64,000 bases of DNA from Macrophomina tecta (Eukaryota; Ascomycota; Dothideomycetes; Botryosphaeriales; Botryosphaeriaceae): the NCBI GenBank assembly GCA_024180945.1, contig JAKSGN010000035.1, forward strand, positions 2,790,001 through 2,854,000, read 5' to 3'. The position numbers and the translations under genes were made by a program. This document shows positions 22,920 to 33,452 of this stretch, piece after piece. Numbering within the stretch: position 1 is the stretch's first letter; every line of letters begins with the position of its first letter. The notes beneath the pieces were generated by a model. That model searched no databases. It was not told the origin of the DNA and was given only the letters and a program-made list of their open reading frames with translations.

Positions 22920-25178
22920 CTAGCTGTTCGTGGCACTGATCGTATCCGTAAGGAAGCCTTCGAAATATTCGTCCATCCATCTGACGGCTTCCTCGCCGTA
23001 TTCTCTCCTTCCGTCCTGCCAGATGCTTAAGGTGCCTACGTACCCGTCCGGGCGTATGATGGCAATAGCGGTTTCATTGCCTTGCAAACCACCGAGCCAC
23101 TTGTCTATACATCTTCTCTCTTGGCTGCGTGTGTTTGAGTTCGCAACATCGTCGAGATAGACGGTCCAAATGGAGTCGCCAATGGCTTTTGGTAGGTCCC
23201 TGATTTCAAACGAGGCCCTGGCTTGACTTGTCACCAAGGCCAATGTGAAGAGACAAGACACAGGTGTGGCGCGTTCGGGATAGATGAATTCGTCATGTGG
23301 TGAAGCCACAGGCGGCTGCAGGGTGTAGCTGGCGTTTGCAGCAGCGCTCATACGGCCAGTGAACGACTCTTGACTGTTGTTTACGTGTCTGCACACGAAG
23401 TCGATCAACGGGCGGCTGGCCAACAGATCGTTGCAGAAAAAGTAGATGCGGAATTGGCCCAAGACAGGGATATCCAGCTGGACATCAACGGGGTTGGCAT
23501 CGGCGTACCGCGTGACTTTTGCTGGTGGAGGCAGACGCCCTGGCCTGAGGTCACCAAAGCCCATTGCCCTTGTCGGTAGGTTTAGCACGTTGGGCTCGTA
23601 TTCGACAACGCCTGAGATGAACCGTATGTTCGCCGTGAAATTTTGAGCGAGGTTATCCCAGTCGCCGGTGGCAAAGGCGCTCGCGTGCGCTTCGTCGAAG
23701 CGAACGAGGTCCTGCGCGACTTTGCGACGCTCAATTTCATACGTTGCCAGCAGTTCGGGCTTTGCCAGTTTCCGGACAGTCAGGTTTAGCTTCCAAGCAA
23801 GATTCCATGCGTCGTGTATTGCGGTGTTCCTGGAACATATATTAGTGAAAGTTGTTAAAAGTTCTTCAAGATCGAGACTCACATGCCTTGCGCTGCCTTC
23901 GGGGAATGCGTATGACTGGCCTGAGTAACTCATTAGCTTGAGTTTTCTGATTGGCAGGAGTTCTCACGTCTCCACAAATGAAAACTTGTCTACGGTCATC
24001 TGTAAATCTCGTGGATACTCTTTGGCTAACCTGGTATCTTCCAAACCATTCTGCAGCTGTTAGTTCGATGTATTTGTGTGGTTGATCGGTGGAATAGTTA
24101 ACGTGACTTGCCGACAGACTTCCACTTCAGGTGAAATGGATACATAATCTCCTGGGCTCGTTGCATAACGACTTGTTGAGAGATCTCTTCTTTAGAAGTG
24201 CTGGACCTGGAATCTGGCTTTACTTCGATATATGCCCTCGTCAAATTCCGCTCCCGCGGCATGAGCATGACACATCCAGCCTCTTCAGAGCCGATTATCA
24301 CCTTGGACCACGCATCCGGAAAGTTTGTTTGAACCTTCCCGTCCAGGATACCCCATACGGAATCAGATGAAGACCCGATAAGCTTCGCTCCGGGGATCGA
24401 CTTGCGCACAGCTGAGTGCGCGCCGTCACAACCAACAAGATATCTGGTGTTCACCAAGCTTCGTCGATGCTCGTTGTCCGCCTTGCAAGTGATTTCGATT
24501 AACCCTGCATGGTAAGTAAGGTCCATGAATGCGGTGTTGCGTCTGATGCTAACTCCACGTTCTTTCAAATCGCTGATGAACGCCCTCTCCAGTTCCCCTT
24601 GGTGGAGGAGGAGAAGATACGGGTCTAACAAGTCGACGTCTTCAGCTGGATAATGCACTTTCCGGCCAAGTCTACTCATCTCTCCGTCCACGGTAGAAGC
24701 CTACCCCATCAATCAGCTCGGCGCAAGTTCAGAGATGATTGAAGGTTCAAGGACCCAGAAACAGATGTCGAAAACTTTAACACCTTTCCGCAGGAAGCAG
24801 TCGACAAGTCTCATTTGTCGCAGAGTCTCAATAGACTTGGGTTGGAGGCCATCAGCTCTCCCAGTCAAGGTTCGTCTTTCGCTGTTGTCAATGATGTCGA
24901 CCTTTACTCCGAAGCGGGTAAGGTTGTCTCTGGAAAGGGGCCTGAGCGTTCTAATCAATTCACAGGGTGTGGCCCTGTTACTTACGCAAGCATGAGTCCA
25001 GCTGGGCCAGCACCCACAACCAAAACATCACTGGTTGGCGGACTTTTGTGACCGAAGCCGCCATTGTCATCGCGAAAATCACTGACTGAAGGTTTTGCGC
25101 TGCCTCGTATAAGAGTTTTGGCATATTCGTAAGGGAACTTCTCGGTACCTAAGATTTCTGGATTTACTCCGGTTCCAT
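22920..25178 (-). CDS. FAD-dependent aromatic hydroxylase (phenol 2-monooxygenase-like)
   Basis: Proposed exons are 25178-25168, 25099-24986, 24929-24755, 24700-24112, 24050-23968, 23920-23883 and 23829-22920, giving 639 aa with all phases consistent. The FAD/NADPH Rossmann motif is DVLVVGAGPAGLMLA. ADGLQPKSIETLRQM is the next family block, GCDGAHSAVRK is the DG motif, and ICGD joined to ASHTHSPKAAQGMNTAIHD is the second FAD-binding GD motif. The C-terminus has the thioredoxin-like dimerisation region of phenol hydroxylases. It should hydroxylate a phenolic or other aromatic with NADPH and O2; the substrate is unknown. The intron at 24111-24051 is GC-AG (GCAAGT) with a perfect CTAAC branch point. 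The first exon (11 nt) is a model: the frame upstream of the Rossmann motif has no ATG, and this splice is the only one I found that supplies one. Confidence 0.82.
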
Positions 25179-26319
25179 AGCCGCGCAGGCATCTTCACAG
25201 ATGGTGACCCGCCTTTGCCTTCGTGAGATGGTGGTCAAAGTTTGACAGAGATCTCCTGTCCTTTAATGCTGTCAGAATGTTCTTCTACGGAGAACGCCGC
25301 ACAGACTGATCGGTGATGGATGAGCTTAGCCGGTTGGGATCATGAGCTGATCGTCTGAGGATGACGGCACATCTGTGCCGCTTAATTTCGGGATTTGTCG
25401 GCGTTCTTTTCCCCCCACTGCTTCCTCGTAATGCCACCGGGGCAATCAAGCCACGCTGCCAGAAAAATCGACTTTTGGGATGTGAGCGCGGGGGTAGCCG
25501 CATGTCGCTCTCACTGATCACAGCACGAGCCAGCCAGTACGCCTTTAGCTTTGCCGATAAAAGCTACATCTCCTTCCATGTGCTCTTCAACGGTTGCGAG
25601 AGCTCTTCTTCACACACTTGCCAAGCCCTCCTGTTTCCAGTCTAATACCAAAATAATGTTGCTGCTATTTTGGTACGACATGGATAAAATCATCAGTCTT
25701 ATGGGTCATGGGGTTTCTAACGGCATGTGGTGGGCCCAGCACACCTTAGCGACCTGAGAAAAGAGTGGAACGCCAAGTCAATGAAGTGAGCTATCACAGT
25801 GCATCACCAGCCACCTTCACCATTTTCTAGCTGTCAAAGAATGCTTATATCAAGGGGGCAAGCGGGAGCAGATTGATAATCTTTGCTAAAGGGCGCTTGA
25901 GTACTGAGGAGTTCATCTGCTACGCCGTCTGCTGTCCTGCAAACATTGGTTACTCTAAGCACTATGCGATCATATTTCAAGGCTTCATATTTGAATTTGA
26001 TCACAAGGTGATATATCATCAAATGGGCCTGTAATGGAATTACTCACTTACCAGCCCTCAACCATAACGCTTTCCGGTCTTGCTCAATCAGTAAACCTGG
26101 ACTGTTGTCAATTGTTCACAATACATTTTCGATTACCGTTTGTGATGATCCGCACGGTCATTCGGATGTAGTTTGCAAGCCACTATCGCATCTTGCGAGC
26201 CATTGAAGCATTAGACTGATGCATTGCAACAAGAGAGTATTTCTGTTTTCGAAAGAATTCTCAGGCTCAATCTAGCCGAGGCTATTCTGACGGTAACATC
26301 TGGCGAATCGGGACACAGG
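25179..26319. other. Gene-free stretch
   Basis: AT-leaning sequence with no supportable gene. It contains the promoter of the flavoprotein gene (-) and the 3' flank of the small secreted-protein gene (-). Confidence 0.45.
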
Positions 26320-26747
26320 TCAGATGATACCCGCACCAGCTGTGTCGAGAATGCCACCCAACCCACTAGCTTCAGCTTCCTTGCTAGCACCAAGATCGCC
26401 TCCCACCATGCCTGCGATGCTTGTCTTGCCTCCATCTCTCAAATATTTGACATCAGTGAGAGGGCCGGTGCCCCGATTCCGCCGCCTATGCCCGGGAGCC
26501 CTCCAAGTTCGCCAGCAGCGCCGGTGTAGCTGTCTTCCAAGGTGCTTAGTGTACTGAGCGGGCTTCCTCCAATATCACCAAGGAGATTCAGCCCTCCAAG
26601 GCCGTCGCCACCTGCGCCTCCAAGTGGGCTCGTTAGACCGGCTTCGCCAAGTGGGTTAAGCATGCCAGCCCCAAGCTGTCGCTTTTGCATCGGGGCGGCG
26701 AAAGAGGTGCCTGCAATGGCCAGAATGAGGAAAGAGGCAACCCGCAT
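26320..26747 (-). pseudogene. Small Gly/Leu-rich secreted protein with a one-base frameshift
   Basis: From the ATG at 26747 the product starts with a clear signal peptide (MRVASFLILAIAGTSFAAP) and a dibasic MQKRQLGAG cleavage-like site. About 70 Gly/Leu-rich residues follow. The primary frame ends at 26439. One frame over, an equally coherent tail (TGPLTDVKYLRDGGKTSIAG, then GLGGILDTAGAGII) runs to a TGA at 26320-26322. The switch falls at a run of four C (plus strand 26471-26474). One additional base there would restore a single frame, and there is no GT-AG pair to splice across it. Either the gene is recently broken or the assembly lost a base. Small secreted proteins of this type are often effector or cell-surface candidates; the function is unknown. 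Confidence 0.6.
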
Positions 26748-26847
26748 TGTCGACTAAGGATTTAAGTTCTCTTTTACGTATAATGAAAAAAATTTAAAGG
26801 GTTCATATGAGTGCTTCTGGCTAGCAGGTTTTCAGAGGTACCGCAAG

Positions 26848-26855
26848 AAAAAGAA

Positions 26856-26901
<46 letters not shown>
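26848..26901. repeat. (GA)n microsatellite with A-rich lead
   Basis: About 20 uninterrupted GA dinucleotides (26862-26901) follow a GAAA-rich stretch. It lies 100-155 nt upstream of the small secreted-protein gene. On that gene's strand it is a CT tract, a common feature of fungal promoters and leaders. Confidence 0.95.
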
Positions 26902-26904
<3 letters not shown>

Positions 26905-28082
26905 GCTTGCAGCGAATGTGGTGAAAAAAGCTGGATGGATGTGGACAATCTGAGCTTTTCACTTCATGGGCTTTAATAGTCTTCAGATCCTCTTTCCGAA
27001 GATTTCGTGTGGTTGGGAACGCCAGCTCCTCTCATTTCTTGCCTTCGTCCGGCGGTCCTCTGCATTTGCAAGATCTCTAGCCGCTGCCTCACCACCGCAA
27101 TAAGAATATTGGCCGGCCACAGATGCAGTAATAGATAGCTTTAGAGTTTTTGGCTTACAGAGGGACTACGCCGCCGAGTTTCATGTCAAAGACGGTGTTG
27201 CGCATAATGGTTAGTGTGCTTCAGCTCCTCGGCCCATTCTGTATTGGGAAACCGTTGAATGACGGCACTCTAGTGCTCCTCTATCTTAAAGCTTTCTCTA
27301 GTTATAAGCCATGTTGAACAAATGCACCATATTGCGATGGTGAAAGTCCGAGTGTGGGCTTTGTAATTTGTGGTCGTCGGGCGCGTTGGTTGCGGCCCTG
27401 ACCGTGAACTCAACCTAACCACAAACTTCTCTACATTAGCCTTACGAAATCCACGCCAGACCGCTTTGTCAGGGTTCTGGCTGGAGATTCCAGAACATTG
27501 AACTTGTACTAAATCCTTGTCTCTGGAGCGGTTACCAGTTCATCTCCGATGGCAGCGGCAGATTGCCTTGCCATCCCGTCCAATGCCATCTGGATAGCGC
27601 AGGCAGAAAACTGGGGAGCGGTTTCAGCGTTACCCACGGATAGCACTTTGGTAGCTTCTGCTGCAGTCACATGTTGTGTTCGGAACCCTCAACGGCGCCC
27701 TGCGCTGTACTGTGGCCCAAGGACTTCACCGGCAGTTTCCTTCGCCAGTCAGCCCTTTCAGTATCAATCTCCCCACGCAACATAATTTGTTGGGCGCCCT
27801 AGTTCTCTGACCTTCATGTGATCCGAATCCAGCGAAATCCCCTATATCGATAAGGATTTAATGAGGCTGCTTGTATGAAGGGGCGCGCACTGGCCAAATT
27901 AGCACAAATTACTGCACATCTGCCGATCACAGTACATCTTCGCTCGGAAAATGGTCAAGGTCGCGGTGCCTGGCGTTGAGATATATAACCAACACAGGTG
28001 GACCACGAGAATTCCTCGCTGCATACAACTCGTTTCCACCGCAAGCCGACCTTTACGCTCTTTCTAACAACTAAATCTCAAA
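26902..28082. other. Divergent intergenic region
   Basis: No gene is supportable here. It separates the small secreted-protein gene (-) from the PhiA-like gene (+). Its right end carries the TATA element of the latter. Confidence 0.45.
27981..27988 (+). promoter_or_regulatory. TATA box candidate for the PhiA-like gene
   Basis: ATATATAA lies about 100 nt upstream of the ATG at 28083, a typical fungal distance. Confidence 0.5.
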
Positions 28083-28674
28083 ATGAAGACATCTGTTGTC
28101 CTTGCCTCTGTTCTCGCCGCCGCCGGCTCGGCTGTTGCCGATTCGCCCTTCCGCATGCTGGCCGTCTCAAAGGGAGCTACCTTTGATGGATCTTACATCC
28201 GTGGCACCGGTGGCCGCTTTGTTCTCGGGAAGCAGACCAACTCCACTTGCGGTTCCACCGCCCCCTCGTTCTCTACCACCAACGGCACTATCACGCTCTA
28301 CGGGGATGGAAAGGAGAACGCCCAGCTAGGTAAGCTTCAGAGATATTTGTCTGCCATCCAAGCCACTAACGGGAATCTCAGTCTCCCTGGACATCTCTGG
28401 TGCCGCTGGCGGCCTTCTCTCCTACAAGAACTACCCCTATGACCTCACGAATGACGATGTCACCGACGGATTCAGCAGAGCCGCGTCCGGCGGCGCCGTC
28501 GTGAATCTTCTCTATAACATGTCTGGCTGGCTGGCCTGCCCTCAGGCGGAAGAGGGCGTCTACAGCATCTACGCCAAAGATGCCTACGCCGGGAAGGCAG
28601 ACAAGCAGACTTGCCTTCCCCTCGGTATTGTCGCACAGTCTGTCGAGAACCCTGAGGTTTGCCAGCTCTCCTAA
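28083..28674 (+). CDS. Small secreted protein, PhiA-like cell-wall protein
   Basis: Two exons (28083-28329, 28382-28674) give 179 aa. The 52-nt intron has a CACTAAC branch point. The signal peptide is MKTSVVLASVLAAAGSAVAD. The mature part has an N-terminal beta-like segment ending in GRFVLGKQTNSTC, a central Gly/Tyr-rich region, and a C-terminal half with Cys pairs (SGWLACPQ, QTCLPLGIV, EVCQLS). Layout and length resemble Aspergillus PhiA, a wall protein linked to phialide and conidium development. Similarity is at the pattern level only, so the assignment is tentative. The protein is expected to be extracellular or wall-associated. A TATA element precedes it. Confidence 0.7.
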
Positions 28675-28804
28675 GGAATGAGGAGGATGTTACGACCTTC
28701 TAATTCTAATGGTAATTCAAACTGAGACATAGAATATCATCTGCTTCATTGATCATTTGACTTCATACATCATGCGCACACGAATATCCCGCGAGACACA
28801 AGAC

Positions 28805-29961
28805 TCAAGAGTCCCACGGGACAATAGCATCGTCACCGGCCTTGTCTTTAATGATTCTCTCTGTCAGATCCCAAAGCGCGGCTCCCAATTTTGGATCCGA
28901 GGCCTGGCTGCTTTCCTTGCCGGGTTGGGCCTGAGAGCGGTTAGCACGGCTTGCGGCCGAAGGAGGGGCGTGACTTACTGGATCGCTGAAGTACCAACCA
29001 TTCTGCTTCTTCTCCTCAATCTCCGGGCTTGTAGCCGCCCACAGAGCACTGAAAGATCCCTGTTCGACGTTTCTGCCAATGGCGAGCATAGCGTAGGACA
29101 GGATCTGACCCGTCAGGCCGGGGTACGCGTCCTTCCACTGCTGTTGCATTGCAGTGTTGACCTTTCGCTATTTAGCACTGTCTAGCCGGAAGTGGACCGA
29201 CATTCAACTTACAGCCCCAGGGTGAACAGATAGAGCGTAGATGTTGTCGTGGTTTGGCTTGATGACCCGCTCGAGCAGGCCGTACTTGACGCCAAGGATG
29301 ACAGCCAGCTTAGCGCGGCCGTAGAGCTGTGTAGACCCCAAGCTGGGGTCGTTAATCTCCTCCATCGAGCCAAAGTGGACGGCAGAAGGCGCCATGCGGT
29401 GCTGTTCGGAAGATTCCCAGACGATGCGTGGAGCGGGCGCGCCCGGCAGTCTCGACGTCTTCCGCAGCAGCGGGTAGAGCTGGTTTGTGGCGTAGAACTG
29501 TCCAACCCAATTGATTTGGAAGTGGCGGTCGACACCGTCCTCGGTTTCGCCGTACTGGTTCGCATTTATGCCCGCAGACAGGACGAGAAGGTCAAGGCGC
29601 TCTTCGCGCTCACGGATGCCGCTGAAGACCTCGCGGACTTGCTTGAGGTCCCCCATGTCGCAGGGAATCCACTCGACTGGTGCGTCTTCGCCGAGCTCTT
29701 CTTTGAGCTTCTTGACAGCTGCGTCTCCTTGCTCTTCTTTGCGGTTGACCATGATAACACGGGCCTTGTGGTGAGCGAATGCACGCGAGACCTCGTAACT
29801 AAAGTCCTTGCGATCAGCAAGCAACACAAAGGCCAGATCAGAAAGGAGTCCTACCCAATTCCGAATGCGCCTCCAGTAACAACTGCAACTCGACCCTCGA
29901 GGTCATGCATCTCCTTCTTCGGGCCGATGCCCGTGGTCTTCTGAAGGACCGACTGCGCCAT
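28805..29961 (-). CDS. Short-chain dehydrogenase/reductase (SDR)
   Basis: Four exons on the minus strand (29961-29855, 29798-29213, 29161-28979, 28930-28805) give 333 aa. Introns are 48-56 nt, GT-AG, with phases agreeing. The cofactor-binding motif TGGAFGIG is built across the first intron. The NNAG position reads LSAGIN, the catalytic Ser lies in WESSEQH, and the active-site pair is YGRAK (Y-x3-K). Without the splicing, both the glycine motif and the C-terminus are cut. The overall pattern resembles the retinol-dehydrogenase/WWOX-like SDRs of fungi, which use NAD(P)H on lipid or polyketide carbonyls. The substrate is unknown. The gene ends 130 nt from the convergent PhiA-like gene. Confidence 0.87.
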
Positions 29962-30833
29962 TACTGTTTGAATGCTTTTTTTTCCCCGCGAACTTATTGT
30001 GCTGTTTTTGCAGGTTGGATATGGAAAGCCTTGACATGACCCCACTCAAGTCTGCGAATGTAGGTATCCCACATATGTATGTAGTGTAAGTTGTGAGCGT
30101 TTGTGTGATGTCATCCAGCCATCACTGCGGTGGCGGAGTGTCTCGTCTGCTGGCAACCGAACGGCTGCACCTCCGCGCCCGTCATGTCTTCATGTTTCCT
30201 CATCGCCTGTTCTACGGGTTTTCTATGGCCAACGTTCTAGACTGTAACGTCCCATTCTCTCCCCGCACGGCATTCTGCATCCCATGAGTCGTCACGCATG
30301 GGTCTGATAATCATTGCCAAAAGCGTATGATGCAAAAAGGTGGATTTCCTTCACATGCGGAACCTGATCGCAGATGGCCAGATTCCTATGGAATTCGGGT
30401 GGAACAGCCTTGACGCCACTCTGGCGTACTGATCGCCATGACATGTATGCAGGACTGCGCTCACCAACGGCGGGCGCTTCCGTCCAAAGATCAATTGAGC
30501 CAGTTTTCTCACGCGACGAGCTTGGCGTGAAAATGGATCGTGATCTAGTTCACATGAAAAAGCTGAATTAATCACTTGGACGTAACTGTTATCAAATTCT
30601 TCAGACATTTGCGTTCCGACCACCAGTCCAACTCCCTGCTCGGGCAAGCTGCGATGATTGCGGAAGCGATCACATGTCGGGTTTTAATACGCCAACTTCA
30701 CACAGAAAAGGGAAATTAGTAATATACCTGCAAATGGATGCTAATCAATCCTTTCAGATGGCGATGATTTCTTCTGCCGCATTCTCTGCTCAACTTACCT
30801 CTTCGTCGAATATCTATTCGACGAAGTAATCTC
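29962..30833. other. Gene-free stretch
   Basis: No supportable gene. This is the upstream region of the SDR gene (-) and the 3' flank of the broken gene at 30.8 kb. Confidence 0.45.
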
Positions 30834-31420
30834 TCATAAGCTATCGAGCACTGCGCGGAAGGCGAAGGGAGCGTCGCACGGGTCGGAGGTCGGAAAGTCG
30901 GAGTGGAGCTGGGGAAGGAGCTGGAGGAAGGCGCGGAGGGCCGCGGAGAGAGCTGGGTGGTGGGGATGTGCAAGACGAGTTGGGGCAGCTTGAGGTTCAG
31001 CAGCCGGTGGTAGCAGGACTCGGTACCCGTCTCGCAGGCGCACGGGCATCAGGTCGGTGGGCACGGCAACGTTGGTCCCGGAAAGTCTTCAAGCCGCGGG
31101 GGAACCAAGGAAGTGGTAGATGGCGGGGCCGTAGGCGCAGCCGGTTTTGTGGTGGAAGACCGAGTTGCACACAATGAGGTCTCGCAGGTCCGGTCTGAAG
31201 GCTTCCGGGCCGGGCATCATGTCTGGCGGAGTGCCGCGCTGCAGGTAGCCTGCCAAAGCGCCGAGCCATTGGCATAACAGACGGCTGTGTTCGTGGGTCG
31301 GCCCGAGTTAGATGAGTGTTCTTTTGCCGGCTTTGTATATTATTGTCTATTACGCCTACCCATACTTCATCGACGATGTCAGCCTGGCTGATGCAAAAGC
31401 CGGTCGATCCATATACTAAG
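30834..31420 (-). pseudogene. Broken gene of unrecognised family
   Basis: The minus strand from about 31290 reads a coherent protein tail (QWLGALAGYLQRGTPPD, then LRDLIVCNSVFHHKTGCAYG), meets a single TGA at 31089-31091, and continues in the same frame (GTNVAVPTDLMPVRLRDGYR to PCDAPFAFRAVLDSL) to a normal stop at 30834-30836. The TGA is followed by AGA, and a CGA codon changed by one C-to-T would explain it. Upstream (31290-31420) another frame reads VYGSTGFCISQADIVDE and continues open (GVIDNNIQSRQKNTHLTRAD), so an additional frameshift or an intron lies near 31280. A CATCTAAC...ACAG pair there would allow an intron. No start codon exon was found. I do not recognise the family. Confidence 0.5.
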
Positions 31421-31740
31421 GTTGGAATCTTATGTTGTCTGCTTATTCAGTTCGGCTCGTGAAAATTTAGCTGTGGCCTCGTGGCGCTTCTCAATCGGCC
31501 CAGTTACATGCGAAAATGACAGGCATTTCCATTTCAGAACGCTGTCTCATTCTGCTGCCATAACTCTGCTTCGCGAAGAATGGATCGGCACGCGTCATCA
31601 TGCACTGGCACTTATTGGGAGGAGATACTAAGATTCCCGTTGGAGATTAATGAAGTGATAAAACGAAGTTAAGCTATGAATAGATTTCACAAAAACTTCA
31701 CAGGACGAGCGGAGAGCTCCTTCCACGACCCAACACATAT
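31421..31740. other. Short intergenic stretch
   Basis: This might contain upstream remains of the broken gene at 30.8-31.4 kb, but nothing coding-like could be supported. Confidence 0.35.
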
Positions 31741-32636
31741 TTAGGGTGGCATCGTGCTTTCCGATTCTTTCGGGAACTTTCTGAAAAGATCCTGGAGATG
31801 ATCGAGCGGAGCAGCCAAAAGACCCGCGACCGTCTCGAACGGCGGCTTGTCCGGCGCACTCGGGTGACTCCTGCAAAAAAAAAAAAAGAAAAAAGTACCT
31901 GATCAGCAACATAACCTTCACATGGCAATCCTAGGTCCGGCGATCACTTACCTCGTAGGAATGAACTTCTTCGTCCTGCCAAAGCTTTTGGCCAATCCCT
32001 CCGATGTCGACTCCTCCAAGGCGTCCTCAAGCGCCACCAAGTCACTCTCCTCCTCCTCCTTGATATGCTGGCCCAAGTCATCCCAGAGACTCTTCAGCGT
32101 CGGCTCGAAATCCGGGTCCTCGGCCTTCAAGCCCTGGAACTTGTACAGCTTCTCCTTGACCTACGAGGTAACCAATCAGCAATTCTCGCCCATAATTCCA
32201 CGAGGCTGGCGTGAGATGCTTTTCCAACACGTCCTCGCGCGCCAAAAAAAAAAGGAGAAGGGGAACTCACAGCAAGATGCTCCTTCCGATCCTTATCCGC
32301 CATCTCGGTCCCATTGGGTAAGTGCTTCTCCATGGCTGGGTACACGACCAGCTCCTCGCCGATCGAGTGACGGGCCAGTTCCCACGTGAACTGGTTCTGC
32401 CAGCGCTTCTTGTCGTCATAGTCGGGGCTGGACAGTATCTTTTTGTACGCTTCCTCCAGCTCGCGGTGATCGTGCTTGATCAACTCCGAGACGCGCATCA
32501 TGGAGATTGCGGATGCGGAGAAGTAGCGAGGCGCTGATGATTTCAATACTCTGAGAGAGGCAGGGCGAGGTGCGGATGATGAGAGGAAGGGGCGGAGTTG
32601 ACGAAGTAGAATGGTGGGGGGTCGGGAGGCCAACAT
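31741..32636 (-). CDS. Hemerythrin (HHE) domain protein, probably mitochondrial
   Basis: Exons on the minus strand are 32636-32271, 32160-31952 and 31870-31741, giving 234 aa. Introns are 81-110 nt, GT-AG, in phase. The N-terminus MLASRPPTILLRQLRPFLSS, continuing Arg/Ser-rich and ending RYFSASA, looks like a mitochondrial presequence. The HHE cation-binding domain follows: LIKHDHRELEEAYKK, TWELARHSIGEELVVYPAME, KDRKEHL, and GQHIKEEEESDL give the His/Glu ligands of a di-iron four-helix bundle. Fungal single-HHE proteins are linked to oxygen, nitric oxide or iron handling; the role here is inferred. An upstream in-frame ATG at 32837 would add 67 residues that do not resemble a presequence, so I chose the later start. 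Confidence 0.82.
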
Positions 32637-33452
32637 GGTGGATGAGTGCTGGTTATATCTTCTGGTGGAGGAGGGAGAAGCGTCGTGTGAGCCAAGGAGC
32701 ACGCCGAGTTCCTTTCTCTTAAACGGATGTACCTTCAAGCCACTGCTATCAGCTTCACGTAGCCCACCCAGCGCTCGTTCCGAATATGCCATCGTGATAT
32801 CACCGTCCCTGGTCCTCAATGCCTTGAGGTGCGGCATTCGCGAATGAAAGCAGCGCCATTACGTGCCAGCCAAGGTTTCCATCAACGACTTCGTGATACG
32901 CTGACCGTGTTGTGACCGCACTCTGATGCGTCGGAGGCACCCCTCACATCAGCCTCGTCTCCATTGGTCTTGCCAGCCTTGCGGGTTGCGTGCAGAACAG
33001 GGCAAGGTATTAGAAATCAACGGCGGTGATTTGCTGGGAAGATATTGCGCATGCTGTCGGTGGGGCACGGGCGACTATTCGACACCATGACGTCATCCGG
33101 ATGATCGACCTACCCCATTTCCAAGCCCTCACCGCATCGCTTGGAACAACCCCACGCTACCTTGAAACAGGAAGGACCACAATATCGGTGCGGACGTCTG
33201 ATGTATCCGGCAGCAAGCGCAGTACGCTCTAGCGGGCAGACGCGCCGCATCTCCGCAGCTACCCCAGCCGCAGATTTGAATTTCCGAAGCGGTATCTCGG
33301 TCGACACAAATCCTGGCATAAAAGGTGATAAGTCTCTCTATTCATAAGACGTTGATATCGTGACCCATCAATCTACTCATCTATCCAATCTCTTTCCTGA
33401 CGCGGCTCGTTAAGACTAAACAACGAACTGACAATCCATGCCACGACCGGAA
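32637..33452. other. Gene-free stretch
   Basis: No supportable gene. The left part is the hemerythrin promoter. Confidence 0.45.

Noticed and set aside
20865..29961. Possible secondary-metabolite or catabolic cluster (GH127, flavoprotein, SDR)
   Set aside because: No backbone enzyme or cluster regulator; the genes look unrelated and are separated by secreted-protein genes.
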